Assembly (NCBI GenBank): GCA_964430855.1
Contig: CAYSHC010000010.1
Coordinates: 1-64,000, forward strand
DNA: 64,000 nt
Direction: 5' to 3'
Source of the DNA: JAEZDP01 sp964430855
GTDB taxonomy: Bacteria; Acidobacteriota; Vicinamibacteria; Vicinamibacterales; Vicinamibacteraceae
Shown: piece after piece, positions 18,388-28,000 of the stretch
How the letters are laid out: every line of letters starts with the position of its first letter
Numbering within the stretch: position 1 is the first letter of the stretch
The notes under the pieces: model-generated
What the model was told of the DNA's origin: nothing
Databases searched by the model: none
Seen by the model: only the letters and a program-made list of their open reading frames with translations
Translations under genes and position numbers: made by a program

Positions 18388-18388
18388 G

Positions 18389-19645
18389 GTGGCACGCGTC
18401 CTCCTGGTCTCCCTGGTCTTCCCGCCGGACAACGTCTCGACGGCGCACCTGATGGGCGACCTTGCGGTCGACCTGGCGGCGGCGGGCCACGACGTGACGG
18501 TCATCACGACCACGCCGCACTACAACCGCGACCTCGAGGCCGAGGCCGCCCAGCCGCTCGCGCCCTGGCTCGGCCGGCTGGTGCAGCGCAGCACCTTCCG
18601 CGGGCTGCCGGTCTACCACACGGCGATGCCGCGCAAGGGACGATCGTCGCTGCTGCGCGTGGGCGCGTGGGGCATCTTTCACGTGCTCAGCACTGCCGTC
18701 GCGCTCGCTGCCGCGCGCGGCGTCCAGGTGGTGGTGGTGCCGTCGCCGCCGCTGAGCATGGGCCTCGTGGCCTGGCTGCTCTCGGCGCTCAAGCGCGTGC
18801 CGTTTGTGTACATCGTCATGGAGCTGCACCCGGACATCGCCATCAGCCTGGGCATGGTGCGCAACCCCCTGCTGATCCGGATGCTGTACGCCCTCGAGCG
18901 GTTCGTCTACCGGCACGCCTCGCGCATCACGGTCATCGCCGAGTCGCTGCGGCGCGGCATCATCGACAAGGGCGTCCCGGCGGCGAAGGTCGTCCTCGTC
19001 CCGAACTTCGTCGACTCCACCGCGCGCCTCGCCGAGGCCCGGCCCAACGCGTTCAGCCGTGCGCACGGCCTCGACGACGCGTTTGTGACCGCCTACGCGG
19101 GCAACATCGGGCCTGCACAGGGGCTCGAGACGCTGCTCGATGCCGCGGCGCTCCTGCGCGACGACCCGCGCCACCGCATCGTGATCGTCGGTGGCGGGAT
19201 CCTGGCCGACGACCTGCGCAGGCGCATCGCGCGCGAGGGGCTGGACAACGTCACCCTGCTGCCGCACCAGCCCGTCGAGCGCATGCCGGCGATTTACGGT
19301 GCCTCCGACCTGTGCGTGGTCGCCCAGGCGGCCACCACCGGGTCGCAGGCGGTGCCGTCGAAGATCTACAGGGTCATGGTGGCGAAGCGGCCCGTGGTCG
19401 CCATCACGGCACCAGCGTCGGACCTGGCTGCGCTCGTGCGCGAGTCGGGCGCCGGGTTCGTGGTGCCGCACGGCGACCCTCGTGCCCTGGCCGCGACGTT
19501 GCGCGAGGCCGCGGCCGACCCGGCCCGCCTGCGCGCGATGGGCGAGGCGGGTCATGCCCACGTGGCTGCGCATTACGACAGGCGCGTCGTCACCGCGAGG
19601 TACGAGCGCGTCATCACCGAGGCGATTGAGGAGTACGCGCGATGA
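18389..19645 (+). CDS. GT4 glycosyltransferase, WbuB-like (copy 2), candidate L-FucNAc transferase
   Basis: A 418-aa GT-B transferase starting at a GTG (18389) 8 nt after GAGGAG (18375-18380). It is closely related to the protein at 11588-12841 (LVSLVFPPDNVSTAHLM; TTTPHYNRD; TAYAGNIGPAQGLETLLD; QAVPSKIYRVMVAKRP). It sits immediately upstream of a complete FnlB-FnlA-FnlC set, with a 4-nt overlap to FnlB. In E. coli and other species WbuB-type transferases next to fnlABC add L-FucNAc, so the same role is inferred here. Its E-x7-E region is of the PSK-x-Y-x-x-M type. Confidence 0.88.
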   Translation: MARVLLVSLVFPPDNVSTAHLMGDLAVDLAAAGHDVTVITTTPHYNRDLEAEAAQPLAPWLGRLVQRSTFRGLPVYHTAMPRKGRSSLLRVGAWGIFHVLSTAVALAAARGVQVVVVPSPPLSMGLVAWLLSALKRVPFVYIVMELHPDIAISLGMVRNPLLIRMLYALERFVYRHASRITVIAESLRRGIIDKGVPAAKVVLVPNFVDSTARLAEARPNAFSRAHGLDDAFVTAYAGNIGPAQGLETLLDAAALLRDDPRHRIVIVGGGILADDLRRRIAREGLDNVTLLPHQPVERMPAIYGASDLCVVAQAATTGSQAVPSKIYRVMVAKRPVVAITAPASDLAALVRESGAGFVVPHGDPRALAATLREAAADPARLRAMGEAGHAHVAAHYDRRVVTARYERVITEAIEEYAR

Positions 19646-20523
19646 GACTGCTCGTGGTGGGAGGAACCGGGATGCTCGGCCACAAGCTCTGGCAGATCGG
19701 GCGGGAGACCGTCGAGACGTGGGCGACGGTCCGCGACGTCACGCCCGCGCTCGAGGCTCTCGGGCTCGTCGACGACAGGACGATCGCGGGCATCGACGTG
19801 ACGCAGCCGGACGCACTCGAGCCCGTGCTGAATCGGGTGCGGCCGGACGCCGTGGTCAACTGCGTCGGCGTCACGAAGAAGCTCGTGACCGAAGCCGATC
19901 CCGTGCCGGCGATTGCCGTCAACGCCCTCTTCCCGCACCTGCTCGCGCGGGCCTGCCGCAGGGTCGGCGCGCGGCTGGTCCACATCAGCACCGACTGCGT
20001 CTTCGACGGCCGCGCGGGCAACCGTCGCGAGGACGAGCTCCCCGACGCCGAAGACCTCTACGGCCGGACCAAGGCGCTTGGCGAGGTGACGGCGGCCGGA
20101 GCACTCACGATTCGCACGTCGATCATCGGCCGCGAGCTCGCGGGGACGACGGGCCTCGTCGAGTGGTTCCTCAGCCGCAGGGGCGGGGACGCCGATGGCT
20201 ATGCCGGCGCGGTCTTCTCCGGGTTCACGACGGCTGAGCTTTCACGCGTGATCCTGCGTGTCATTGCGCGACACCCCGAGCTCGAGGGTCTGTATCATGT
20301 GTCGGCGGCGGCAATCGACAAGCACACGCTGCTGACGTTGCTGAACGACGCGTTCGACGCCCGCGTGACGATCGCGCGGCGCGACGAGCCGGTCATCGAT
20401 CGCAGCCTCGACAGCTCGCGGTTCCGCGCCCGTACCGGCTACGAGCCGCCGTCATGGCCGGCGATGATCGAGGAGCTCGCGGCCGACGCGACCCCCTATG
20501 ACGCAGTCCGCGCGCCCGCCTGA
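19642..20523 (+). CDS. fnlB: UDP-2-acetamido-2,6-dideoxy-hexos-4-ulose reductase, FnlB/WbjC-like (RmlD superfamily)
   Basis: A 293-aa SDR. VVGGTGMLGHKLWQI is the RmlD-type nucleotide loop. VNCVGVTKKL, HISTDCVFDGRAGNR and YGRTKALGEV carry the catalytic Tyr/Lys. Similarity to RmlD alone would suggest rhamnose synthesis. Its neighbours, a FnlA-type dehydratase/epimerase and a FnlC-type C2-epimerase, place it in the UDP-L-FucNAc pathway, where FnlB/WbjC reduces the 4-keto sugar. It overlaps the upstream transferase by 4 nt; the next gene begins 31 nt downstream. Confidence 0.85.
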   Translation: MRLLVVGGTGMLGHKLWQIGRETVETWATVRDVTPALEALGLVDDRTIAGIDVTQPDALEPVLNRVRPDAVVNCVGVTKKLVTEADPVPAIAVNALFPHLLARACRRVGARLVHISTDCVFDGRAGNRREDELPDAEDLYGRTKALGEVTAAGALTIRTSIIGRELAGTTGLVEWFLSRRGGDADGYAGAVFSGFTTAELSRVILRVIARHPELEGLYHVSAAAIDKHTLLTLLNDAFDARVTIARRDEPVIDRSLDSSRFRARTGYEPPSWPAMIEELAADATPYDAVRAPA

Positions 20524-20554
20524 GGCCGCGCGCTTTCCAGGAGAACCATCCATC

Positions 20555-21601
20555 GTGTCCATCGACGGCAAGCGGATTCTGGTGACGGGCGGCACGGGCT
20601 CGCTCGGGCAGCGCGTCGTGCGGCGTCTGCTCGACGGCGCGCTCGGTCGCCCGGCCAGGGTGACGGTCCTGTCGCGTGACGAGGCCAAGCAGCACGACAT
20701 GCGCCTGCGCTTCCTCCAGCGCAACGCGGCCACCGACGACGTCATCTACGAGCATGCCCGCGACCGCCTCGCGTTTCGCATCGGCGACGTCCGCGACTAC
20801 GAGACCCTCGCCGACGTGCTGCGCGGGGTGGACATCGTGATCCATGCCGCGGCGCTCAAGCAGGTGCCTGCCTGCGAGTACTCGCCCGTCGAGGCCGTGC
20901 GCACCAACGTGCTCGGCGCCGATGCCCTCGTGCGCGCGACGATGGCCGCGGGTGTGTCGGTGGAGGCCGTGATCGGCATCTCGACCGACAAGGCCTGCAA
21001 GCCGATCAACGTGATGGGCATGACCAAGGCCGTCATGGAGCGCGTGCTCATCGAGGCGAACCTGCGGCAGCCCGCGACGCGGTTCGCGTGCGTCCGGTAC
21101 GGCAACGTGGTGGCCTCGCGCGGATCGGTGGTCCCGCTGTTCCTGGAGCAGATCCGCAACGGCGGCCCCGTCACGATCACGCTGAAGGAAATGACCCGCT
21201 TCCTGCTGACGCTGGATCGTGCCGTGGACACGGTGCTGGCCGCGCTGGCGCAGGCGAAGCCGGGCGAGATCTACGTGCCGCGCGTCCCCGCGGCACGCAT
21301 GACCGACCTGGCGGAGGTCCTCATCGCAGGACGTGACATTCCCGTCACGTTCACGGGCATCCGTCCCGGCGAGAAGATCCACGAAATCATGGTCTCGGAG
21401 GAGGAGTGTCACCGGACGACCGAGCGCAACGGCTACTACGTGATCTGCCCGATGCTGCCCGAGTGTTCACCCGAGATCACCGAAGGGGGCGTGCTCACGG
21501 GCGAGTACTCGTCGGCGGACGTCACGCTGGACCACGATGGCCTCCGCGAGCTGCTCGCGCCGTACCTCGAGGCGCCGCTGCCGGCCGAGCTCAACGCGTG
21601 A
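20555..21601 (+). CDS. fnlA: UDP-GlcNAc 4,6-dehydratase/5-epimerase, FnlA/WbjB-like
   Basis: A 348-aa protein. It begins at GTG 20555, 11 nt after AGGAG (20539-20543); an in-frame ATG at 20498 would overlap fnlB. RILVTGGTGSLGQRVV is the Rossmann motif. HAAALKQVPACE, GISTDKACKPINVMGMTK (the S/T-x-M-x3-K active site of this subgroup) and ERNGYYVICPMLPE are features of the soluble FnlA/WbjB/CapE dehydratases. It makes the UDP-4-keto-6-deoxy intermediates that FnlB and FnlC turn into UDP-L-FucNAc. It is distinct from the membrane-bound WbpM-like paralogue at 5157. Confidence 0.9.
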   Translation: MSIDGKRILVTGGTGSLGQRVVRRLLDGALGRPARVTVLSRDEAKQHDMRLRFLQRNAATDDVIYEHARDRLAFRIGDVRDYETLADVLRGVDIVIHAAALKQVPACEYSPVEAVRTNVLGADALVRATMAAGVSVEAVIGISTDKACKPINVMGMTKAVMERVLIEANLRQPATRFACVRYGNVVASRGSVVPLFLEQIRNGGPVTITLKEMTRFLLTLDRAVDTVLAALAQAKPGEIYVPRVPAARMTDLAEVLIAGRDIPVTFTGIRPGEKIHEIMVSEEECHRTTERNGYYVICPMLPECSPEITEGGVLTGEYSSADVTLDHDGLRELLAPYLEAPLPAELNA

Positions 21602-21614
21602 TCGGGCTGTTCGC

Positions 21615-22715
21615 ATGAAGGTCGTCACGATTGTCGGCACCCGGCCCGAGATCATCCGGCTGAGCCGCGTGATCCCGCAGCTCGACGCCCTCTGCACGCA
21701 TCGCCTGGTGCATACCGGGCAGAACCACGACCCGCTGCTGAGCGACGTGTTTTTCGAGGAGCTCGGCGTGCGGGCGCCCGACGAGTACCTGCACGTGCCC
21801 ACCGCGTCGGGCTTCGCGGCCCAGGTCGGCGACCTGCTGGCGAAGGTCGGCGATGTCCTCGCCCGCGAGCGGCCCGACCGCGTGCTGATCCTCGGCGACA
21901 CCAACAGCGGGCTGTCGGCGCTCGTCGCCGCCCGCATGGGGATCCCCGTCTTCCACATGGAGGCGGGCAACCGCTGCTACGACGATCGCGTGCCCGAGGA
22001 AATCAACAGGCGCGTCATAGACCACGCCAGCACCGTCCTGATGCCGTACACGGTGCGCAGCAAGGAGAACCTGGTCCGCGAGGGCATCGAGCGCGAGCGC
22101 ATCTTCATCACGGGCAACCCGATCTTCGAGGTGCTCGGGCACTACCGTGATCGCATCGACGCGAGCGACGCGCTCGCGCGCTTCGGCGTCGAGCCGGGGA
22201 GGTACCTCCTGCTGACGATGCACCGCGCCGAGAACGTGGACGACCCGGCGCGGCTGGCACGGCTCGTGGCGGCCGTCGTCGGCGTGGCATCGACGCACGG
22301 GCTGCCCGCGCTCTTCAGCGTCCACCCGCGGACCGCGCAGAAGCTTCGGGCTGCCGGGCTCGCGCCCGACCCCGCGCACATCCGCATGCTGGAGCCACTC
22401 GGGTTCTTCGACTTCGTCCGTCTCGAGAAGGACGCCCGCGCCGTCCTCTCGGACAGCGGGACGGTGCAGGAGGAATGCGCGATCTTCAACGTCCCGAACG
22501 TCACCATCCGCGACGTCACCGAGCGGCCGGAGACGCTCGAGTGCGGCAGCAACATCCTGAGCGGCAGCCACCCGGCCGACGTCGCGCGCGCGATGCGGAT
22601 CGTGCTGGCGCAGGCGCCGACGTGGACGGCGCCACCGGAATACGTCGTCACCGAGGTCGCGCGCACCGTGGTGAAGCTCGTGCTTGGCAGGCTCAGCATC
22701 CGGCGCCACCAGTAG
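21615..22715 (+). CDS. fnlC: UDP-N-acetylhexosamine 2-epimerase, FnlC/WbjD-like
   Basis: A 366-aa non-hydrolysing UDP-HexNAc 2-epimerase of the WecB fold. VGTRPEIIRL, HTGQNHDPLLSDVFF, HMEAGNRCYDDRVPEEINRR and LSDSGTVQEECAIFNVP are the family blocks. EAGNRCYD-type sequence separates the WbjD/FnlC group from housekeeping WecB (EAGLRT). It completes the UDP-L-FucNAc pathway with the two preceding genes. The ATG at 21615 is 13 nt after the fnlA stop. Confidence 0.9.
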   Translation: MKVVTIVGTRPEIIRLSRVIPQLDALCTHRLVHTGQNHDPLLSDVFFEELGVRAPDEYLHVPTASGFAAQVGDLLAKVGDVLARERPDRVLILGDTNSGLSALVAARMGIPVFHMEAGNRCYDDRVPEEINRRVIDHASTVLMPYTVRSKENLVREGIERERIFITGNPIFEVLGHYRDRIDASDALARFGVEPGRYLLLTMHRAENVDDPARLARLVAAVVGVASTHGLPALFSVHPRTAQKLRAAGLAPDPAHIRMLEPLGFFDFVRLEKDARAVLSDSGTVQEECAIFNVPNVTIRDVTERPETLECGSNILSGSHPADVARAMRIVLAQAPTWTAPPEYVVTEVARTVVKLVLGRLSIRRHQ

Positions 22716-22740
22716 ACCTGCGCCTCCATGGCCTGAACCG

Positions 22741-24162
22741 ATGACATCCGAGACCGCCGGTACCCGCCCACACGTCGTCATGCCCGCCGCGTCCTCGGGG
22801 CGCACGCCAGGCGTGTTCGCGTTCCACGTGCTCCTGGCGACGACGCTGGTCCTCTACGTCTACCGGTTCGCGGTCGCGGGCGTGAACATGTCCGCATTCC
22901 GGCTCCTGCTGCTTGGCTGGATGGCCTGGTTCGCGCTCGACCTGGTCCGCGGCCGCGTGATCGTCCGGCGCTGCGTCCCGCTGCTCGTTATCGGGGCGGG
23001 CCTCGTCGTGGTCAACGCGATCGACTTCCTGACGCTGAGCGGGTATCCGGCGCTTCGCCGCGACATCGCCAACCACCTGCTCAACGTGGTCTTCGCGGGG
23101 CTGATCGCTGTCTACGCGAGCGGCCAGCCGCGCCGGGCGTCGCTGCTGCACGCTTTCGTGCTCTCGTCGCTCGTGACGTCCGCGGTCACGCTGTATGCGG
23201 CGCTCTTCGACAGGTTGCCGTTCGAGGATTTGATCCGCCAGCTCGGCTCGGAGCTGGGGCGGAACCTCGCCTACATCAACGACGACCTTGTGTTCGTCCG
23301 CGCCACGAGCACCTTCTACGACCCGAACTTCTACGGCGTCTACTCGATGCTGGTGATCGTCGCGATCCTGTACCTGTGGCGGTTCGAGCGACCGTCCCGG
23401 TACCTGGCGGTGATGCTGCCGCTCAACCTGGTCTGCCTGTCGCTCACGCTCTCGCGGACGGCGCTCGTCGGGCTGCTCGCTGCGCTCGCGGTGGTCGCCC
23501 TCATCGACAGGCGCAGCTGGCGCTTCGCCGCGGGCATCGCCGTCTCGTCGGTCGTCCTGCTCTACGGCGCGACGGCGGTGCAATCGCACGCGGGCAGCGC
23601 GGCGCTCGTCCAGCAGGTGTCCGATCTGTGGGAGCGCCTGACGCCGGACGACGAGCAGGAGGTCGCGGCAGGTCCCGGGGCCGGTACGATTCAGGACGGT
23701 GCCGGGGTCGTTGCTGCGGGCAGCGCCAAGACCGTCGGCGTGTCAGCCGACGCGGTGCAGGAGCGCGTGGTGAACGCCCGCAGCCTGGCCGACAGGATGA
23801 ACTACATCCGCCACGGCGTGGCCGTGTTCCGCGGCAGCCCCATCTGGGGCCAGGGCAGCGCTGCGCTCGTCGGCCAGTCGCAGTGGTCATCGGCGCACGT
23901 CAGCTACCTCACGCTGCTCGCGCGCTACGGCATCGCGGGCACGATGGTCTACATGGTGTTCCTGCTGTGGCCGCTTGTCGTGCTGTGGCGACGTGTGGCG
24001 CCGCCCGGCGACCGCTTCTTCGTGACGGTCGCCCTGTGCGCCCTCGCGGTGGTGTATCTCTCCTACGACATCCTGCTGGCGTTCGAGGTGCAGTACCTCG
24101 TGTTCGGTGTGGCCTACGCGGCGGCGCTCGACGTGCGCGAGCGGCGGGGGCGGCTGGCGTGA
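22741..24162 (+). CDS. O-antigen ligase/polymerase (Wzy_C) family membrane protein
   Basis: A 473-aa membrane protein with about 11-12 helices and the long periplasmic loop typical of Wzy/WaaL proteins (about residues 285-380, including RMNYIRHGVAVFRGSPIWG). Following residues (SSAHVSYLTLLARYGIAG) match the conserved H-x-Y/H-N-like region of Wzy_C proteins. Since it lies beside the FnlBAC set and transferases, it is the likely polymerase of the first cluster; ligase function is the alternative. The ATG at 22741 follows fnlC by 25 nt. The stop overlaps the FkbM gene by 4 nt. Confidence 0.83.
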   Translation: MTSETAGTRPHVVMPAASSGRTPGVFAFHVLLATTLVLYVYRFAVAGVNMSAFRLLLLGWMAWFALDLVRGRVIVRRCVPLLVIGAGLVVVNAIDFLTLSGYPALRRDIANHLLNVVFAGLIAVYASGQPRRASLLHAFVLSSLVTSAVTLYAALFDRLPFEDLIRQLGSELGRNLAYINDDLVFVRATSTFYDPNFYGVYSMLVIVAILYLWRFERPSRYLAVMLPLNLVCLSLTLSRTALVGLLAALAVVALIDRRSWRFAAGIAVSSVVLLYGATAVQSHAGSAALVQQVSDLWERLTPDDEQEVAAGPGAGTIQDGAGVVAAGSAKTVGVSADAVQERVVNARSLADRMNYIRHGVAVFRGSPIWGQGSAALVGQSQWSSAHVSYLTLLARYGIAGTMVYMVFLLWPLVVLWRRVAPPGDRFFVTVALCALAVVYLSYDILLAFEVQYLVFGVAYAAALDVRERRGRLA

Positions 24163-24965
24163 GCCTGGCGTCGCGTCTTCAGGCCTTCCGACAGCTGCGG
24201 CGGTTCGACAACCGCTGGCAGCTGCTGCTGCAGCGGCTGCTGTTCCGGCGCGAGTCGCTCGCGGTCTACCGGCTCGGACGGCTGCGCTTCCTCGTCGACC
24301 ACGACGCCGGCGATCCGAGCGGCGCGCCGGAGGTGCTGACGCACCCGATGTACGCGGACCACCGGGCCCACCTCGTCCGGTCGTGGCCGATGCGCGTCCT
24401 GGACCTCGGCGCGAACACGGGCGGCTTCGCGCTGTTCCTGGCACACCACGGCGTGCGGTTCGAGCAGCTCGTCGCGGTGGAGCTCAACCCGCGCACGTGC
24501 ATCCGCCTCCGCTACAACCTCGAGAGCAATATTCCCGCGCCGATCACCGTCGTCAATGCCGGCGTCTGCGGCCGGAGCCGCGACCTCGAGGTACGGCTGG
24601 GGGAGGGCAGCGTGGCTGACAGCCTGTATGCGCCGTCCTTCAACAGCACGGGCGACGTCAGCCTGGTGCCCGGGCTGACCATCGACGACATCTGGACGCG
24701 GCACTTCGACGAGCGCCCTGTCGACATCTGCAAGATCGACATCGAACAGGCGGAGTACGAGGTCTTCGACAGCCCGGCGCACGCGTCGCTGCGCAGGTGC
24801 CGCATCGTCGTCATCGAGATTCACGAGGTACCTGGACGACGTGCGGAGGAGGTCGTCGCCGCGATCCGTGCGCTGGGCTTCGAGGCGCTGCCGCAGGGCG
24901 AGGACCGCAGCGTTCACGTGTTTCGCAACACGGCCCTCGCGGGCGACGACGGCCCTTCGTCGTGA
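24159..24965 (+). CDS. FkbM-family SAM-dependent methyltransferase
   Basis: A 268-aa protein starting at GTG in a GTGA overlap with the upstream stop. MRVLDLGANTGGFALFLA is motif I, VAVELNPRTCIRLRYNL the FkbM acidic loop, and DICKIDIEQAEYEVF the conserved K-x-D-x-E-G/Q-x-E block. FkbM enzymes O-methylate sugars and polyketides, so it probably methylates a residue of the repeat unit. It is the last gene of the + strand cluster. Confidence 0.88.
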   Translation: MSLASRLQAFRQLRRFDNRWQLLLQRLLFRRESLAVYRLGRLRFLVDHDAGDPSGAPEVLTHPMYADHRAHLVRSWPMRVLDLGANTGGFALFLAHHGVRFEQLVAVELNPRTCIRLRYNLESNIPAPITVVNAGVCGRSRDLEVRLGEGSVADSLYAPSFNSTGDVSLVPGLTIDDIWTRHFDERPVDICKIDIEQAEYEVFDSPAHASLRRCRIVVIEIHEVPGRRAEEVVAAIRALGFEALPQGEDRSVHVFRNTALAGDDGPSS

Positions 24966-24979
24966 CCGCCCTGAGGCGG
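24966..24979 (+). terminator. Short hairpin after the FkbM gene
   Basis: CCGCC-CTGA-GGCGG directly after the stop codon, in the 58-bp gap between convergent genes. The stem is only 5 bp and lacks a U-tract, so it is a weak terminator candidate. Confidence 0.25.
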
Positions 24980-25023
24980 AGCATACTCGCGCGCCGACGG
25001 ACGGTTGTCGTGAGTGGTACGAC

Positions 25024-28000
25024 CTACTGGCGCTCCACCAGCCCGTTCCTGTGGATCCGCAGATACTGCCCGGGCAGCGCGTCGGCCGTCACTACCCCCC
25101 AGTCGAACCTCACCGAGACCCTGTGCAGTTCGTTCAGCGGCGTGCCCACGTACAGCGGGTACTGGTTGCGCGACAGGAAGCCCGACCCGCCGTCCACCAC
25201 GCGCGTGTAGATCACGTCCGGCCGCGAATGCGGCGACACACGGACGACCCGTCCGGTCTGGTTCCGCTCGCCGTTGTCGCCGAGCACCTCGACGATGATG
25301 GGCGGCGGGTAGACCACCGGTGACTGGTTGAACGCGTACGTCGCGGCGCCGTACAGCGGTCCCTCCTCCATGACCGCGCGCCTGTTGTAGATGTCGACGC
25401 GGCCGTCGCAGTCCATGTCGCCGAATGCCAACGAATCGCCCTGCCAGCCGTCGATGGACGACAGCTCGCGCTCGAAGCGATCGCCCAGATTCTTCATGAT
25501 GACCGTCTCGCCCCCGCCGATGCCGCCCGCCATCACGAGGTCCTCGAGGCCGTCGCCGTTGATGTCGTAGGCGTTGAAGCCGAAGCTGCCCTCGTACAGG
25601 CCGGCCGGGTCCTGCGGCACCAGCACCTTCCGCCAGTGGAACCGGGTGCCGTCGAACTCGAGCAGCCGGGGGCCCGTGTCGGGATGGTGCAGGACGATGT
25701 CGAGCCGGCCGTCGTTGTTCCAGTCGATGAAGCGCACGCCTTCCTCGAAGAAGCCCGGTGTGCCCATGTCGGCGAAGAGGCCGAGGTCATCCTGGATCGG
25801 GGTGAATCGCATGTTGCCGTCGTTGCGGAACAGGTGGCTGCCGACGTAGAAGTCGATCAGCCCGTCGCCGTCGAAGTCGGCCGCCTGGGCGCCTTCGACC
25901 TTGAGCGCAAACGGCCGGCCGCGCATGGCCACACCGGCGCTGTCGGCGATCTCGGTGAAGTGCCCCGTGCCGTCGTTCCGGAGCAGGTAGTTCTGCTCGT
26001 CCGGGCTGTTGTGCGTGTAGTTGGGGATGTAGATGTCGAGGTCGCCGTCGTTGTCGAAGTCGGCGACGAGCACGGTGTGCGCGAAGCCGGTGAGGTCGAG
26101 CGCCGTGAACGCCGGGTCCTCGACGAACGTGCCGTCGGGCTGGCCGAGGAAAAGCAGCGCCGGTCGGTTCGCCTCACGCGCCGCGTAGTGCACGGTGAGG
26201 ACATCGTCGATGCCGTCGCCGTTGAAGTCGGCCACCCTGATGTCGCGCTGTGTGCCGTAGGAGTACAGGAGCAGCTTCCCGAGGCCCAATGCGTCGTAGT
26301 CGATGGGGCGGAGCGTGCCGTCCTCGTTCCGCTCCGTCCCGAACGGGATGGGGCAGAGCCCCGTGCCGCCGCCGAAGTCAGGGAACACGAGCCGCTGGAG
26401 GTAGTGCTCCGGCCCGAACACGATCGGCGTGCCCACGACGGTGACGTCGATGTCGACGTATTCCACGACGTCGTCGTGGCGCCGGAGCACCGCCCTGAGG
26501 CGCCCGGTGCGGCTCGAGGCGTCAGGCTTGGCGTGGACCGTCAGCGTGCCGTCCGGGGCGACGGCCACCAGGAACGGCGCGTCGGCCGCGACGTCCACCG
26601 TAAGCGCCTCGCCGGCACCGAGCGTGCGTGTCAGGACCTCCAGCGTGCGGGCGCGGTGCTCGTCGACCGTCACGGGCGGCACCTGGAGCAGGCGGCTGGC
26701 GACGGGCGTCGCGAGCGCATTGTGCCCGCCCGACCACTCGAAGCCATCGCTCGAGTAGCTGCTCGACTCGACCACGAGCGGAACGGGCGCCGAGCCGATG
26801 GCCTCGACGAAGATGGCGAACGAGCGCCGGAGCGACTCGGGAAACTCGGCGCTGATCCACACGTTCTGCCTGCTGCCGGCAGGGACGGTCACCGTGCGGA
26901 CGGCAGGTGCGCCTCCGTCCTCGAAGCCCAGCGTCACCCGCACCCGCGCGTCGTCCTCGCCGAGGTTCGTCAGGAGGACGAACGTGTCGTCGGCGCGCGC
27001 CGTCCTCGACTCGCCCGAGGCGATGGTCCAGCGCTGCGCGACGGTGGTCGCCCCGGATGCCACATGGCCGTCCCGCCAGGGCGCACCCGTGCCCGGAAAC
27101 CACATCGCGCGCTCGGCGGCGACGGGCACGCCGTTGCGGGACGTCACCTGCATGGCCACGGCCGTCGATGCCAGCTGCGGCGCGACGAGGTCGACCCAGA
27201 TCGTGTAGCGGCTCTGCGGCTCGACCAGGACCGGCTGCTCGTGACGCGAGCCATCGGGCAGCAGGTACGTGACCAGGACGTCGGATGGCAGCTGCGCCGG
27301 GTTGGCGAGGAGCAGGAAGAGGTCGAACCCCTCGCCCGTCGCGCCTTCCGCGAAGTACCAGTCGGTGCTGAGCGACGGCATGCCCGCCGCGGAATGGCCG
27401 CCGACGAGAGTCCCGTTGTCGACGAGATACTGCGCCCGCTCGGCGACGATTGGCGCCGAGGCCTGGAACGTGGCGCTGAACTCGGCGGACGCGAGCGCCG
27501 GGTGCTCGTAGCGTGCCCAGACGGTCAGCCGCGCGCGCGGCTTGAGGACGTACTGCCGGATGACGGGCGGCAGCGGTGCCGGGCGCAGGTACGTGCCCTC
27601 GACGGTCACGTCCTCGTCGGTGGGGTTCGCGAGCAGGTAGAAGAGATCGAAGGGCGGGATCGTGGCGCCCTCGGCGAAGTGCCAGCGCGTCGCGGGCGCC
27701 GCGATCGCGCGCTCGGCGTGCGAGCTCCTGACGGCGCCGTTCCAGCTCATGACGCGCTCGGCCGTGATCGGGCGGTCGCTGACGATTTCGAGGCCGAATG
27801 CGTCGGAGAGTCCCGCGATGTCGCGGGCATTGACGGTGACGCGTCCACGCGCCGGAACCGTCACGGTGCGGGTCACCACCGTGCCGATGTCGTTCAGGAA
27901 GTGCAGCTCCGCGATGGCGTCGCCGTCCTCGTCGGGGTTCGCCAGGGCGTACTGGGTGGTGAACATGCCCATCGCCCCCTCCGCGAAGTAGAGGCGGTGG

